From assembly GCA_021805565.1 (NCBI GenBank), contig JAJZFA010000054.1, positions 1-64,000 on the forward strand: 64,000 nt of DNA. Reading direction: 5' to 3'. The notes beneath the pieces were generated by a model. That model was given only the letters and a program-made list of their open reading frames with translations, ran no database searches and had not been told where the DNA came from. A program made the position numbers and the translations under genes. Origin of the DNA: Pseudomonadota bacterium (GTDB lineage Bacteria > Pseudomonadota > Alphaproteobacteria > Acetobacterales > Acetobacteraceae). Shown piece by piece: positions 20,404 to 28,577 of the stretch (position 1 is its first letter; each line of letters starts with the position of its first letter).

Positions 20404-20548
20404 TACCAACCGGAGGGAAGGATGACCTTCCATCCTTTCCGCCGGTTGGTATCGCGCGCCGGGTTGGAGGGCGGCGGCGCGCCAAAAAAAGACCGATACC
20501 AAGCCGCGCCCGCCCATTCTTCATGGGCCGGTCTTTAAGCGGCTTGGT
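20401..20548 (+). repeat. Dispersed 148-bp repeat family B, copy 1
   Basis: The element has two hairpins. The first has outer arms ACCAACCGG (20405-20413) and CCGGTTGGT (20442-20450) and an inner GGGAAGGATG/CATCCTTTCC stem. The second has perfect 10-bp outer arms ACCAAGCCGC (20498-20507) and GCGGCTTGGT (20539-20548). A GC-rich spacer with an A7 run (20484-20490) joins them. A near-identical copy in inverted orientation is at 46631-46778. Both lie between convergent genes. Confidence 0.93.
20484..20548 (-). terminator. Rho-independent-like terminator of gabD within repeat B
   Basis: Read on the minus strand, the second hairpin of the repeat is followed within about 8 nt by a T7 run (complement of 20484-20490). 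This is the layout of an intrinsic terminator for the dehydrogenase gene, about 70 bp past its stop. Confidence 0.7.
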
Positions 20549-20615
20549 CCACGAGGCGGAGCAGGGTCGGGGGACACCGCGTGCCGGTCGCCCGCACCGT
20601 CCGGGTGGCCCGGTG

Positions 20616-22094
20616 CTATGTTCCGATGCCGCCGATCGCCAGATACTTGATCTCAAGGTAATCCTCGATCCCGTATTTGGATCCCTCGCGGCCCAGGCCG
20701 GACGATTTCATGCCGCCGAACGGTGCTTCGGCAGTCGAGATAATGCCTTCGTTGATGCCGACAATGCCGTATTCCAAAGCTTCGCCGACGCGGAAGATCC
20801 GGCCGATATCGCGGGCGTAGAAATAGGACGCAAGGCCGAATTCGGTATCGTTGGCCATCTGGATCGCTTCTTCCTCGGTGCTGAATCGGAATAATGGCGC
20901 AACCGGGCCGAACGTTTCCTCGCGAAATATCAGGGCTTCGGTCGGCACATTCGCCAGCACCGTCGGTTCGTAGAAATTCCCGCCCAGCCGGTGTCGCTTG
21001 CCGCCTGTCACGACGGTCGCGCCCAGCGACAGAGCGTTGGCGACATGTTCTTCCACCTTCCGCAACGCATCGGCGTTGATCAGCGGGCCTTGCGACACGC
21101 CCGGCTCCATCCCGTTGCCGGCCTTCAACGCTTCCACCGCGACTTTCAGCTTGGCGGCGAATGCGTCGTACACCCCGTCTTGCACCAAAATGCGGTTGGC
21201 ACACACGCACGTCTGGCCGGTATTGCGGAACTTGCTACCCATCGCGCCAATCACGGCGGCGTCCAGATCGGCGTCGTCGAACACAATGAACGGTGCGTTG
21301 CCGCCCAGTTCCATGCTGGTTTTTTTGATCGTCGGCGCGCATTGCGCCAGCAGCTTCGCCCCGACCTCGGTGGACCCGGTGAAGGACAGTTTTCGCACCA
21401 TCGGGTTGGATGTCAGTTCCGCACCCATCGCGGCCGATCCACCGGTCAGCACGTTGCACACGCCCGGCGGCATGCCGGCGCGTTCGGCCAGCACCGCCAG
21501 CGCGAGGGCGGAGAACGGTGTCTGCGACGCCGGGCGGATCACGCCGGTACAGCCGGCGGCCCAGCCGGGACCGGCCTTGCGGGTGATCATCGCGCTGGGA
21601 AAATTCCACGGCGTGATGGCGGCGAACACGCCGATCGGCTCCTTCAGCACCAGGATGCGGCGGCCCTTGGCATTCTGCGGGATGGTGTCGCCATAGATAC
21701 GGCGGGCTTCTCCGGCGAACCATTCGATGAAGCTGGCGGCATAGACGATCTCACCCCGGCTTTCGGCCAGCGGCTTGCCTTGTTCGGCGGTCATGATCAC
21801 CGCCAGATCGTCCGCATTGGCCAGCATCAGATTCGACAATTCAAGCAATATCGCGCCGCGTTCCTTGGCCAGCAGCGCCCGCCAGGCCGGATAGGCGGCG
21901 TTGGCGGCCTCGATCGCCCGGCGGGTTTCGGCCGCACCCATATTGGGCACCGAACCGATCGTTTCGCCGGTGGCGGGGTTCTTCACGGCGATGCTCTGGC
22001 CGCCATCGGACTGTATCCACTTGCCGTTCAGGTAATTCGCCTGACGGAACAGCGTGGGATCCTTCAGCGGCAGCGGTGCGATCTGGTTCAACAT
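20616..22094 (-). CDS. gabD: NAD(P)-dependent succinate-semialdehyde dehydrogenase
   Basis: The 492-aa protein is an aldehyde dehydrogenase of the GabD type. It shows TPWNFPSAMITRKAGPGWAA, the cofactor segment LSFTGSTEVGAKLLAQ, the general base Glu in SMELGGNAPFIVFDD and the catalytic Cys in FRNTGQTCVCANR. The ending GIEDYLEIKYLAIGGI is characteristic of GabD. It oxidises succinate semialdehyde (or a close analogue) to succinate. It starts at 22094 after AGGAGAAAT on the minus strand. It is convergent with the LOG gene and divergent from an enolase-superfamily gene, which may share a catabolic theme. Confidence 0.92.
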   Translation of the reverse strand: MLNQIAPLPLKDPTLFRQANYLNGKWIQSDGGQSIAVKNPATGETIGSVPNMGAAETRRAIEAANAAYPAWRALLAKERGAILLELSNLMLANADDLAVIMTAEQGKPLAESRGEIVYAASFIEWFAGEARRIYGDTIPQNAKGRRILVLKEPIGVFAAITPWNFPSAMITRKAGPGWAAGCTGVIRPASQTPFSALALAVLAERAGMPPGVCNVLTGGSAAMGAELTSNPMVRKLSFTGSTEVGAKLLAQCAPTIKKTSMELGGNAPFIVFDDADLDAAVIGAMGSKFRNTGQTCVCANRILVQDGVYDAFAAKLKVAVEALKAGNGMEPGVSQGPLINADALRKVEEHVANALSLGATVVTGGKRHRLGGNFYEPTVLANVPTEALIFREETFGPVAPLFRFSTEEEAIQMANDTEFGLASYFYARDIGRIFRVGEALEYGIVGINEGIISTAEAPFGGMKSSGLGREGSKYGIEDYLEIKYLAIGGIGT

Positions 22095-22366
22095 GGACGA
22101 TTTCTCCTGATCCTACAGTACCGTTATCATAGTGCGTGGCCGAACCGCTGTCAGCGGGCACGATCCGGAACGCGCTTTTCATCGCGGCGGCGTTGGGTTG
22201 TGATCACGGTATGACCAGTTTTGTCGCCCACCCGCCCCTACGCCACGCCTTGGGATCGCTGCACGGATGCGGTTTGGCTGCCGCCTGACGCTTGCCTGAT
22301 CGGACGGCGCATGCTTGGAATTCATCCGCGACGCGATCGCGGCTGCGTTGCGTCCGGGGGGAAACC

Positions 22367-23539
22367 ATGAAGATCGCGCACGCCGAAACCTTTCAGGCCG
22401 ACGCCGGCTGGCGGATGTTTTCGTTCCTGAAAATCGTCACCGCCGACGGTATCGAAGGCTGGTCGGAATTCAACGAAAGCTTCGGCAGTACCGGCCTGTC
22501 CGATGTCATAAAGGGCATGGCGCCCGTTTTGATCGGCCGCGATCCCCGGCGGTTCGAGCAGGTAACCCAACATCTGCACGTGCTGACCCGGCAGTCGCGG
22601 GGCGGACTTAATCAGCAGGCGATCGCCGCGATCGAAAACGCGCTGCTCGATATCGCGGGCAAGGCTTATGGCATTCCCGTCGCCGCATTGTTCGGCGGGC
22701 CGATCCGGGAGCGCATTCCGGTCTATTGGTCGCATTTCGGCACCTATCGTGTGCGTAACGCCGCCCTGATGGGCGTGCCGGAGCTACGAACCCTGGACGA
22801 TCTCGCCCGGCATGCGCAAGAGGTACGGGATCGCGGATTCCGGGCGCTGAAAACCAACATCCTGCCGATGGCCGATGGGCGGCTTTCGTCGTATGTGCCG
22901 GGATTTGGCCGCACCCCCGGATGGCCCGAGCTGAACTGGGACAACCGGTTGATCCGGGGCGTGACCGAACAGCTTCGCGCGATCCGGGACGCCGTTGGGC
23001 CGGCCATGGGCATTCACCTCGACGTGAACTTCAACTTTAAGACCGAGGGATTCAAGCGCATCGCCGCTGCCGTCGCGGACGCCAACCTGACCTGGCTGGA
23101 AATCGACACGCACGACGCGCCGGCATTGGCCGAGGTCAAGCGCGGCGCCCCCTGCCCCATCGCGTCGTGCGAAACGTTGCACGGACGGCGCGAGTTCAAG
23201 CCGTTTCTGGATTGTTACGCCACCGACGTGGCGATCGTCGATGTTATCTGGAACGGTTTGCTGGAATCGGCGAAAATCGCCTCCATGGCGGATGTGTATG
23301 AGATCAATGTCGCGCCGCATAATTTCTATGGCCACTTATGCAGCGCCATCAGCGCGACCTTCAGCGCGATCGTGCCGAATTTCCGGGTGATGGAGATCGA
23401 TATCGACAGCGCCCCGTGGCGGGACGATTTTTACACGGCTGTGCCCACGATCGAGAACGGCGAATTCGTTCTGTCCACCGCTCCTGGCTGGGGCATCGAC
23501 GTAAATGAAAAAGCGGTCCGGGCGCGCCCGCCTAAGTAA
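22367..23539 (+). CDS. Mandelate racemase/muconate lactonizing enzyme family protein (enolase superfamily)
   Basis: The 390-aa protein has the N-terminal capping domain (VTADGIEGWSEFNE, IENALLDIAGKAYGIPVAAL, FGGPIRERIPVYWSHFGTYR) and a barrel domain with metal ligands in HLDVNFNFKTEGF, LEIDTHDAPALAEV and SCETLHGRREF. A terminal acid/base pair region includes NVAPHNFYGHL. These enzymes abstract a proton alpha to a carboxylate, often dehydrating a sugar acid. The ATG at 22367 follows a GGGGGGAAA purine tract and starts the similarity. A hydroxyacid dehydrogenase follows after about 60 bp on the same strand, suggesting a sugar-acid pathway (inference). Confidence 0.88.
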   Translation: MKIAHAETFQADAGWRMFSFLKIVTADGIEGWSEFNESFGSTGLSDVIKGMAPVLIGRDPRRFEQVTQHLHVLTRQSRGGLNQQAIAAIENALLDIAGKAYGIPVAALFGGPIRERIPVYWSHFGTYRVRNAALMGVPELRTLDDLARHAQEVRDRGFRALKTNILPMADGRLSSYVPGFGRTPGWPELNWDNRLIRGVTEQLRAIRDAVGPAMGIHLDVNFNFKTEGFKRIAAAVADANLTWLEIDTHDAPALAEVKRGAPCPIASCETLHGRREFKPFLDCYATDVAIVDVIWNGLLESAKIASMADVYEINVAPHNFYGHLCSAISATFSAIVPNFRVMEIDIDSAPWRDDFYTAVPTIENGEFVLSTAPGWGIDVNEKAVRARPPK

Positions 23540-23600
23540 TGGGCCGAAGTAACGGTTCGGATGGCCGCGTAGATCGGATGTTTGGATAAGGAACAGGCAA

Positions 23601-24647
23601 TTGACACAATTCAAGATCGCGACGCCCGCCGGGGCCAGCTTCACCGTCGCCGGCGGCGGTTACGGTTACGAGATGGAACCGCTGGCGGGACTGGACGCCG
23701 AGATCGCCGAAGGCCCGGCCGATGAGGACGGCTTCATCGCGTTCGCTCAAGACGCCGACGCGGTCTATGCCAAGGGCATGCGGTTTACGAAAAAGGTGGT
23801 CGATGGCCTGCCGGGACGATGCCGGGCGATCGTGCTGGGAAGCGTGGGGGTGGACAGCGTCGATATCGCGGCCGCCACCGCCCGCGGCATGCCGGTGACG
23901 AACTGCCCCGACACGTTCATCGAGGAAGTCGCGGACCATGCGATGATGCTGCTGCTGTCGGCCCATCGCCGCACGATCGAGCAAGACCGGATGGTGCGCG
24001 AAAACCGCTGGCGCGAAGGCCGTCCGGCGCTGTTGGGCATCCCGCGTTTAATGGGGCTGACGCTGGGTTTGATCGCGTTCGGCCATGTCGCTCGGGCGGT
24101 GGCCAAGCGGGCGAAACCGTTCGGACTGCGGGTCATCGCCTACGATCCGTTCATCGAGGAACTGGTCATGGTGGAACACGGCGTATTGCCGGTGACGCTG
24201 GAGGACGTGCTGTCGCAATCCGATTTCGTTTCGATGCACGCGCCCGCGACGCCGGAGGCGGAAAGCATGCTGACGGAAAAACATTTCCGGCAGATGAAGA
24301 AGACGGCGATTTTCATCAATACCGGCCGCGGCCCCACGGTCCGGGAATCGGGGTTGATCCAGGCGTTGTCGGAAGGCTGGATCGCCCATGCCGGCCTGGA
24401 TGTGCTGGAAATCGAGCCGCCGGGTAACAACAATCCGCTTTTGGGCATGCCGAACGTTACTTTGTCGGCGCATACCGCGTCGGCCTCCTCCCGTTTCGAT
24501 CCCGCCCGCAAGCGGCATGTCGGGCGCGAACTGGGGCTGATCCTGAGCGGGAAATGGCCGATGAGCTGTGTGAACCCGTCGGTGCTGGCGAAGTCCGACC
24601 TGCGCCGCTGGCAGCCTGTATCCATGGAGCGCGGGCCGAACAGTTAA
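23601..24647 (+). CDS. D-isomer-specific 2-hydroxyacid dehydrogenase
   Basis: The 348-aa protein has the D-2-hydroxyacid dehydrogenase fold: LGSVGVDSVDIAAATARGMP, EVADHAMMLLLSAHRRTIEQ, a nucleotide-binding LGLIAFGHVARAVAKRAKPF in place of the usual GxGxxG, the catalytic Arg in INTGRGPTVRESGL and His in LSAHTASASS. The altered glycine motif (GLIAFGHVA) still keeps spaced glycines. The start is a TTG at 23601 after an AAGGAACAGG. It would oxidise or reduce a hydroxyacid from the neighbouring dehydratase route (inference). Confidence 0.88.
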   Translation: MTQFKIATPAGASFTVAGGGYGYEMEPLAGLDAEIAEGPADEDGFIAFAQDADAVYAKGMRFTKKVVDGLPGRCRAIVLGSVGVDSVDIAAATARGMPVTNCPDTFIEEVADHAMMLLLSAHRRTIEQDRMVRENRWREGRPALLGIPRLMGLTLGLIAFGHVARAVAKRAKPFGLRVIAYDPFIEELVMVEHGVLPVTLEDVLSQSDFVSMHAPATPEAESMLTEKHFRQMKKTAIFINTGRGPTVRESGLIQALSEGWIAHAGLDVLEIEPPGNNNPLLGMPNVTLSAHTASASSRFDPARKRHVGRELGLILSGKWPMSCVNPSVLAKSDLRRWQPVSMERGPNS

Positions 24648-24898
24648 GGCGGGCGCGCGTCTGGTTCGCCGAACGCGGACAGGGGAATGGCGGATCGGGC
24701 GGTTTGCCGGCAAAGCCTGGATCGCGGTGGGCAAGCCGGCGCGCTTCAGGCCATCTATATAGATCGTGATATCGGGCAGAAGGACCGCGTTATCCGGAAC
24801 CGCGTGCGGGTTTCATCGGAAGATCGGCGCGCGACCGATAGGCCGGGGTCCGGATCGCGGTGGGCACGCTGTCGCGGGGCGCCTCTCCCAGCACTAAA
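24648..24898. other. Intergenic region, no gene seen
   Basis: No supported gene. The 15-bp string GGATCGCGGTGGGCA occurs twice, about 135 bp apart (near 24722 and 24855), and a perfect palindrome ATCTATATAGAT lies at 24753-24764. These could be remnants of older sequence; no function is assigned. Confidence 0.4.
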
Positions 24899-25003
24899 GG
24901 CGGCATCGGTAATAAGTGCGCCGGCACGCCGATAAAGCTGCCCGCACAAACAAAGGTTAGGGCATGTCCGACGCTGTAACCCGAAGCGATAATGGCCGGA
25001 CAA
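24899..25003 (+). repeat. Dispersed ~110-bp repeat family A, copy 2
   Basis: The core matches copy 1 almost base for base through CACGCCGATAAAGCTG and CCGCACAAACAAA. It is followed by GGCATGTCCG (24961-24970) and an imperfect second arm CGGACAAGTC (24997-25006), which leaves one mismatch and one wobble. The GTGC-NNNN-GCAC mini-hairpin is kept. This copy lies outside any long gene, between the hydroxyacid dehydrogenase and a possible small minus-strand gene. Confidence 0.88.
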
Positions 25004-25006
25004 GTC

Positions 25007-25192
25007 TTAAAGGCCGATTTCGAAGTCGTCGGACAGAGCGCCGCGCCGCTTTGCAAGCCAAGCCCCGAAATCGTCGTGCGCGGCAAGAAGTATCAGACCG
25101 GCAGCGACCGAGCCGTCCAAAACTTCCGCATTCGTTAACGACTGCTGTGCGCGACGAAGACGAAAGCCTTCTATCGTATCGGTGGTTGGCAT
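25007..25192 (-). CDS. Possible small protein of unknown function
   Basis: A 61-aa frame starting MPTTDTIEGFRLRRAQQSLT has a protein-like composition, with a hydrophobic middle (GSVAAGLILLAAHDDFGAWL), and ends within a few bases of repeat copy 2. No clear ribosome-binding site is seen, and the frame is open further upstream. It lies downstream of the DUF4160/DUF2442 pair on the same strand, after about 150 bp. I cannot match it to a family. Confidence 0.3.
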   Translation of the reverse strand: MPTTDTIEGFRLRRAQQSLTNAEVLDGSVAAGLILLAAHDDFGAWLAKRRGALSDDFEIGL

Positions 25193-25340
25193 GTGCAGGA
25201 TATATTGGGGAATTTCGGTGTACGCGATATCGTGCGCGTGTTCCGGAACCGATCGCAAATACCATCAGGCAACCCGCCGACACTGAACAGAAAGTCATGC
25301 ACCGCAATTTATGGAATTCAGGTCGCGGCCATGCTCGATT

Positions 25341-25751
25341 TCACGCCGACTTGCGTGGCCGGCCGCCGCGCTTGCCATTTTCCCGAGACGCCGCGGCCTT
25401 CAACGCGGTCAGCTTCCGGCCACCGGCCGAACCTAACCGAGCGGCCATCCAACGCCTGGACCCCAATAGGCCTTCCAGTAACGCGGGCACGTAAAGATCG
25501 GCGTCGATCGTAGGAAAATGGATACCCAACCCCAATGCCTCGACCTCTATCGTTTTTAGGTCGGCGACCGAGGCATGCGCCAAACCCTCAACGTCATGCG
25601 GCACCAATCCTATCTCGACCCCGGTTGTCAGCCGGATGATAACGCGATTGCGCCCTGCATCGTAATGAGCACTCTCGGCGCGAGGTCCCCGCATACGGGC
25701 ATTCCCCCGAACCTTGGCCGCTTCGAATTGTTCCGCTGTCAACTCAGCCAT
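25341..25751 (-). CDS. DUF2442 domain protein, putative antitoxin
   Basis: The 136-aa protein holds a DUF2442 domain at residues ~25-100: VIIRLTTGVEIGLVPHDVEG, a short linker, then EALGLGIHFPTIDADLYVPA with the family's W/F-P-x-x-DxD/DADLYVP pattern. A basic tail of ~35 residues (SAGGRKLTALKAAASRENGK, then RGGRPRKSA) could bind DNA. Its start overlaps the stop of the DUF4160 gene by 8 bp, so translation is coupled. DUF4160-DUF2442 neighbours recur in bacterial genomes and are suspected toxin-antitoxin modules; that role is inference here. Confidence 0.8.
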   Translation of the reverse strand: MAELTAEQFEAAKVRGNARMRGPRAESAHYDAGRNRVIIRLTTGVEIGLVPHDVEGLAHASVADLKTIEVEALGLGIHFPTIDADLYVPALLEGLLGSRRWMAARLGSAGGRKLTALKAAASRENGKRGGRPRKSA

Positions 25752-25974
25752 GCAAGCGCCTCCACGCGTTCATCAGCATCTCCGCATGTTCCCCGGCCAA
25801 ACGGAGAGCCCGGCGGGCCTCGCGTTCGTCGCAACCGATCGCTTCGCGCACCGCCAAACCAATTAGATTAATCGTCACAACCCACCCAGACCCAACAACA
25901 TGGACATGAGCCGGCGGGTAATCGTTCGGATAAATCACAACCCGCAACCCATTGGAACGCAACACCGTTGGCAC
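25744..25974 (-). CDS. DUF4160 domain protein, putative toxin
   Basis: The 76-aa protein matches DUF4160. It begins with an FxxxGxxIxIYxxDHxPPHVH-like segment, here LRSNGLRVVIYPNDYPPAHV, and has a C-terminal helical half (EREARRALRLAGEHAEMLMN, then AWRRLHG). The start is a GTG at 25974 with no strong ribosome-binding site. It overlaps the DUF2442 gene by 8 bp. Its size and pairing fit a small two-gene module, but no toxic activity can be read from sequence. Confidence 0.8.
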   Translation of the reverse strand: MPTVLRSNGLRVVIYPNDYPPAHVHVVGSGWVVTINLIGLAVREAIGCDEREARRALRLAGEHAEMLMNAWRRLHG

Positions 25975-26152
25975 AGCATAAGCCTATCATAACCCAACCG
26001 GTTAGGAAAGCCGCTCGATCCATTTCCGGGCAAAGCATTCCACCCAGCCACCTGATCCTCATACCCGCCCCGCCAAACCCGGCGCCGCAACCCTTGCCGA
26101 ACCCCCGGCAACGCACCAAATCCAGCAGCAACAGACAAGGACTTCCCTCGCA

Positions 26153-26854
26153 ATGATCCAGATCCGCCCCTTCGCCTCCCTCGGCGCTTTCCGTAATGAG
26201 TGGCTAAACGCCCACCACCATTTCAGCTTTGGCGGCTACCACGATGCCGGCCGCATGGGCCTGGGTCGCCTGCGCGTCTGGAACGACGACGAAATCGCGC
26301 CCGGCACCGGCTTCGATCCGCACCCGCACCGCGACATGGAAATCGTGACCTATATCCGAGAAGGCGCGATCACCCACCGCGACAACCTCGGCAACGAAGG
26401 CCGCACCGAAGCCGGCGACGTGCAGGTAATGCACGCCGGCACCGGCATCACGCACGCCGAATACAACAAGGAAAAAATCCCAACGCGCCTGTTCCAGATA
26501 TGGATCATGCCGGACAAGCGCGGCGTCGCACCCGGCTGGGGCACCAAGACGTTTCCGCGCGACGGCAAGGGCCTGTCGGTCCTGGCCAGCGGCCGTCCGG
26601 CGGACGCGGGGTCGGACGCATTGCCGCTGAACGCCGATGCCGCCGTTCTGGCCGGCACGCTGGCGGCGGGCCAGACCACGGAACTGACCCTGGCGCCGGG
26701 CCGATCCGCCTATCTGGTGGCAGTCAACGGAACGGTCACGGTGAACGGGATAGCCGCCAATGCCCGCGATGGCGTGGCGATCTCCGATGAGCGTTCGGTG
26801 ACCATCGCCGCGGACAAGGCGACCGAAATCGTGGTGGTGGAGGTCGCTGCCTGA
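26153..26854 (+). CDS. Pirin family protein
   Basis: The 233-aa protein is a bicupin of the pirin type. It has the N-terminal metal-binding cupin with FDPHPHRDMEIVTYIREGAI, TEAGDVQVMHAGTGITHAEY with the second His and Glu ligands, and the LFQIWIMPDKRG segment, then a shorter second cupin. Bacterial pirins include quercetin 2,3-dioxygenases and redox-responsive cofactors, with Fe or another divalent metal. AAGGA lies about 11 nt before the ATG. The following PPOX gene is on the same strand after 65 bp. Confidence 0.92.
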   Translation: MIQIRPFASLGAFRNEWLNAHHHFSFGGYHDAGRMGLGRLRVWNDDEIAPGTGFDPHPHRDMEIVTYIREGAITHRDNLGNEGRTEAGDVQVMHAGTGITHAEYNKEKIPTRLFQIWIMPDKRGVAPGWGTKTFPRDGKGLSVLASGRPADAGSDALPLNADAAVLAGTLAAGQTTELTLAPGRSAYLVAVNGTVTVNGIAANARDGVAISDERSVTIAADKATEIVVVEVAA

Positions 26855-26919
26855 CCGATCGGGCGGCCGGTTCCCTTTCCGCGCCGACCGTATAAACTCC
26901 CGCCAAAGCTGACGGGAGC

Positions 26920-27558
26920 ATGACGGCGATGGATACGACCGGCGACGACAGTTTCATCCGGGACGAAGCCGCCCTGGCGACGATCTACGGCGAATCCCCG
27001 CCGGGCGCGATCCTCAAGGAAGTCGCGTATATCCATCCGCATTATCGCGCGATGATCGAGGCGTCGCCGTTCATGGTGCTGGCCACGAGCGGGCCGGAAG
27101 GGCTGGATTGCTCGCCGCGCGGCGATCCGGCCGGTTTCGTTCAGGTGCCGGACGACAGAACCGTGCTGATCCCGGACCGGCGCGGTAACAACCGCATCGA
27201 CAGCCTGCGCAATATCGTCCGCGACGGCCGGGTGGCGCTGCTGTTCCTGATCCCCGGCGTTGGCGAGACGTTACGGATCAACGGCGTGGCGTCGATCTCG
27301 GTCGCGCCGGATTTAATCGGACGGTTTCCGTATCGCGGAACGCTGCCCCGGTCGGTCATCGTGGTGCGGGCGCAAACCGTTTATTTCCAATGCGCCAAAG
27401 CGATCATGCGCTCCGAACTTTGGAACCCGGACAAACACATCGCCCGCTCGGCGCTTCCCAGCACCGGCACGATCCTGGCCGATGTCACCGCCGGACAGTT
27501 CGACGGCGCGCAATACGACCGGGACTCGCCGGAACGCCTGCGGGCGACGATTTATTGA
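26920..27558 (+). CDS. Pyridoxamine 5'-phosphate oxidase family flavoprotein
   Basis: The 212-aa protein is a split-barrel FMN/F420-binding PPOX protein. Segments such as SPFMVLATSGPEGLDCSPRG, VLIPDRRGNNRIDSLRNIVR, VALLFLIPGVGETLRINGVA and FQCAKAIMRSELWNPDKHI match the MSMEG_1061-type subfamily. The C-terminal CxKAxxRSxLW pattern is clear. It probably acts as a flavin-linked oxidoreductase; the substrate is unknown. GGGAGC precedes the ATG at 26920. The following 2-hydroxyacid dehydrogenase starts 46 bp later on the same strand. Confidence 0.88.
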   Translation: MTAMDTTGDDSFIRDEAALATIYGESPPGAILKEVAYIHPHYRAMIEASPFMVLATSGPEGLDCSPRGDPAGFVQVPDDRTVLIPDRRGNNRIDSLRNIVRDGRVALLFLIPGVGETLRINGVASISVAPDLIGRFPYRGTLPRSVIVVRAQTVYFQCAKAIMRSELWNPDKHIARSALPSTGTILADVTAGQFDGAQYDRDSPERLRATIY

Positions 27559-27604
27559 AACCGGCCCGCGGGCCACCCTCGCCAACCACGGAAGAACACC
27601 CATC

Positions 27605-28576
27605 ATGAAGCATCGCCTGCTGCTGGCCTGCCTGACGACACCGGGCGTGGTCGCCCGTGTGCGAGGCGATTTCGACGCGATGGTCCACGAAGGACCCAGC
27701 GATATGACCGTGCCGGAAATGCTCGCCGCCGCCACGGCCCACCGCGCGGACGCCATTCTCTTCACCAATACGCTGCCGCTGGACGCCGCCGCCGTCGCCG
27801 GGCTGCCCGCAAACGTGCGGGCCGGAGCCACGATCAGCGTGGGATACGATCACATCGACGTCGCCGCCGCCAAGGCGCGCGGCCTGATGGTGACGAACAC
27901 GCCCGGCGTGCTGGACGAATGCACGGCCGATCATGCCATGATGCTGATGCTGGCCGCCGCGCGACGGGGCGCCGAATACGATCGTATCATGCGCCAGGGC
28001 TGGCGCCGCCGCATCGGACAGGGCGAGCTTCTGGGTGTCCGCGTTACCGGCAAGCGCGTTGGAATCCTGGGAATGGGGCGCATCGGCCAGGCCTTCGCCC
28101 GGCGGGCCAGGGGATTCGATATGACGGTGCTCTATCACAGCCGCACCCGCCTGCCGCCCGGTCTGGAACAGGGTGCCACCTATTACGCCGGTCTGCATGA
28201 CATGCTGCCGCATTGCGACTTCCTGTCGATCCACGCCCCTGGCGGAGCGGCCACCGACAAAATCGTCGATGCGCGCGCGCTGGCGCTGCTGCCGGATGGC
28301 GCCGTGTTGGTCAACGTCGCGCGCGGGTCGCTGGTGGACGAAGACGCCCTGTTCGCCGCTCTGCGCTCGGGCAAACTGTTTGCCGCCGGGCTGGATGTGT
28401 TCCGGACGGAACCCGATTACGACATGCGCTTCGCCGCGCTGGACAATGTCGTGCTGTCGCCGCACATGGGCAGTGCGTCGATGGAAACACGCGATGCAAT
28501 GGGCTTTCGGGCGCTGGACAACCTGACAGAGGTTTTATCGGGCGGTCCGGCCATCGATCCGTTGTGGACGCACTGA
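27605..28576 (+). CDS. D-isomer-specific 2-hydroxyacid dehydrogenase (glyoxylate/hydroxypyruvate reductase-like)
   Basis: The 323-aa protein shows ISVGYDHIDVAAAKARGLMV, TNTPGVLDECTADHAMMLML, the cofactor motif VGILGMGRIGQAFARRARGF, the active-site Arg in LVNVARGSLVDEDALFAAL, Glu in DVFRTEPDYD and His in LSPHMGSAS. This is the glyoxylate/hydroxypyruvate reductase (GRHPR) pattern. It reduces 2-ketoacids with NAD(P)H. The ATG at 27605 is where similarity starts; the longer frame overlaps the PPOX gene. The next gene begins 1 nt after the stop, so the two are translationally linked. Confidence 0.92.
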   Translation: MKHRLLLACLTTPGVVARVRGDFDAMVHEGPSDMTVPEMLAAATAHRADAILFTNTLPLDAAAVAGLPANVRAGATISVGYDHIDVAAAKARGLMVTNTPGVLDECTADHAMMLMLAAARRGAEYDRIMRQGWRRRIGQGELLGVRVTGKRVGILGMGRIGQAFARRARGFDMTVLYHSRTRLPPGLEQGATYYAGLHDMLPHCDFLSIHAPGGAATDKIVDARALALLPDGAVLVNVARGSLVDEDALFAALRSGKLFAAGLDVFRTEPDYDMRFAALDNVVLSPHMGSASMETRDAMGFRALDNLTEVLSGGPAIDPLWTH

Positions 28577-28577
28577 C

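Noticed and set aside
24753-24764. Perfect palindrome ATCTATATAGAT as an operator
   Set aside because: There is no adjacent promoter or gene start it could control; a 12-bp palindrome can occur by chance in this stretch.
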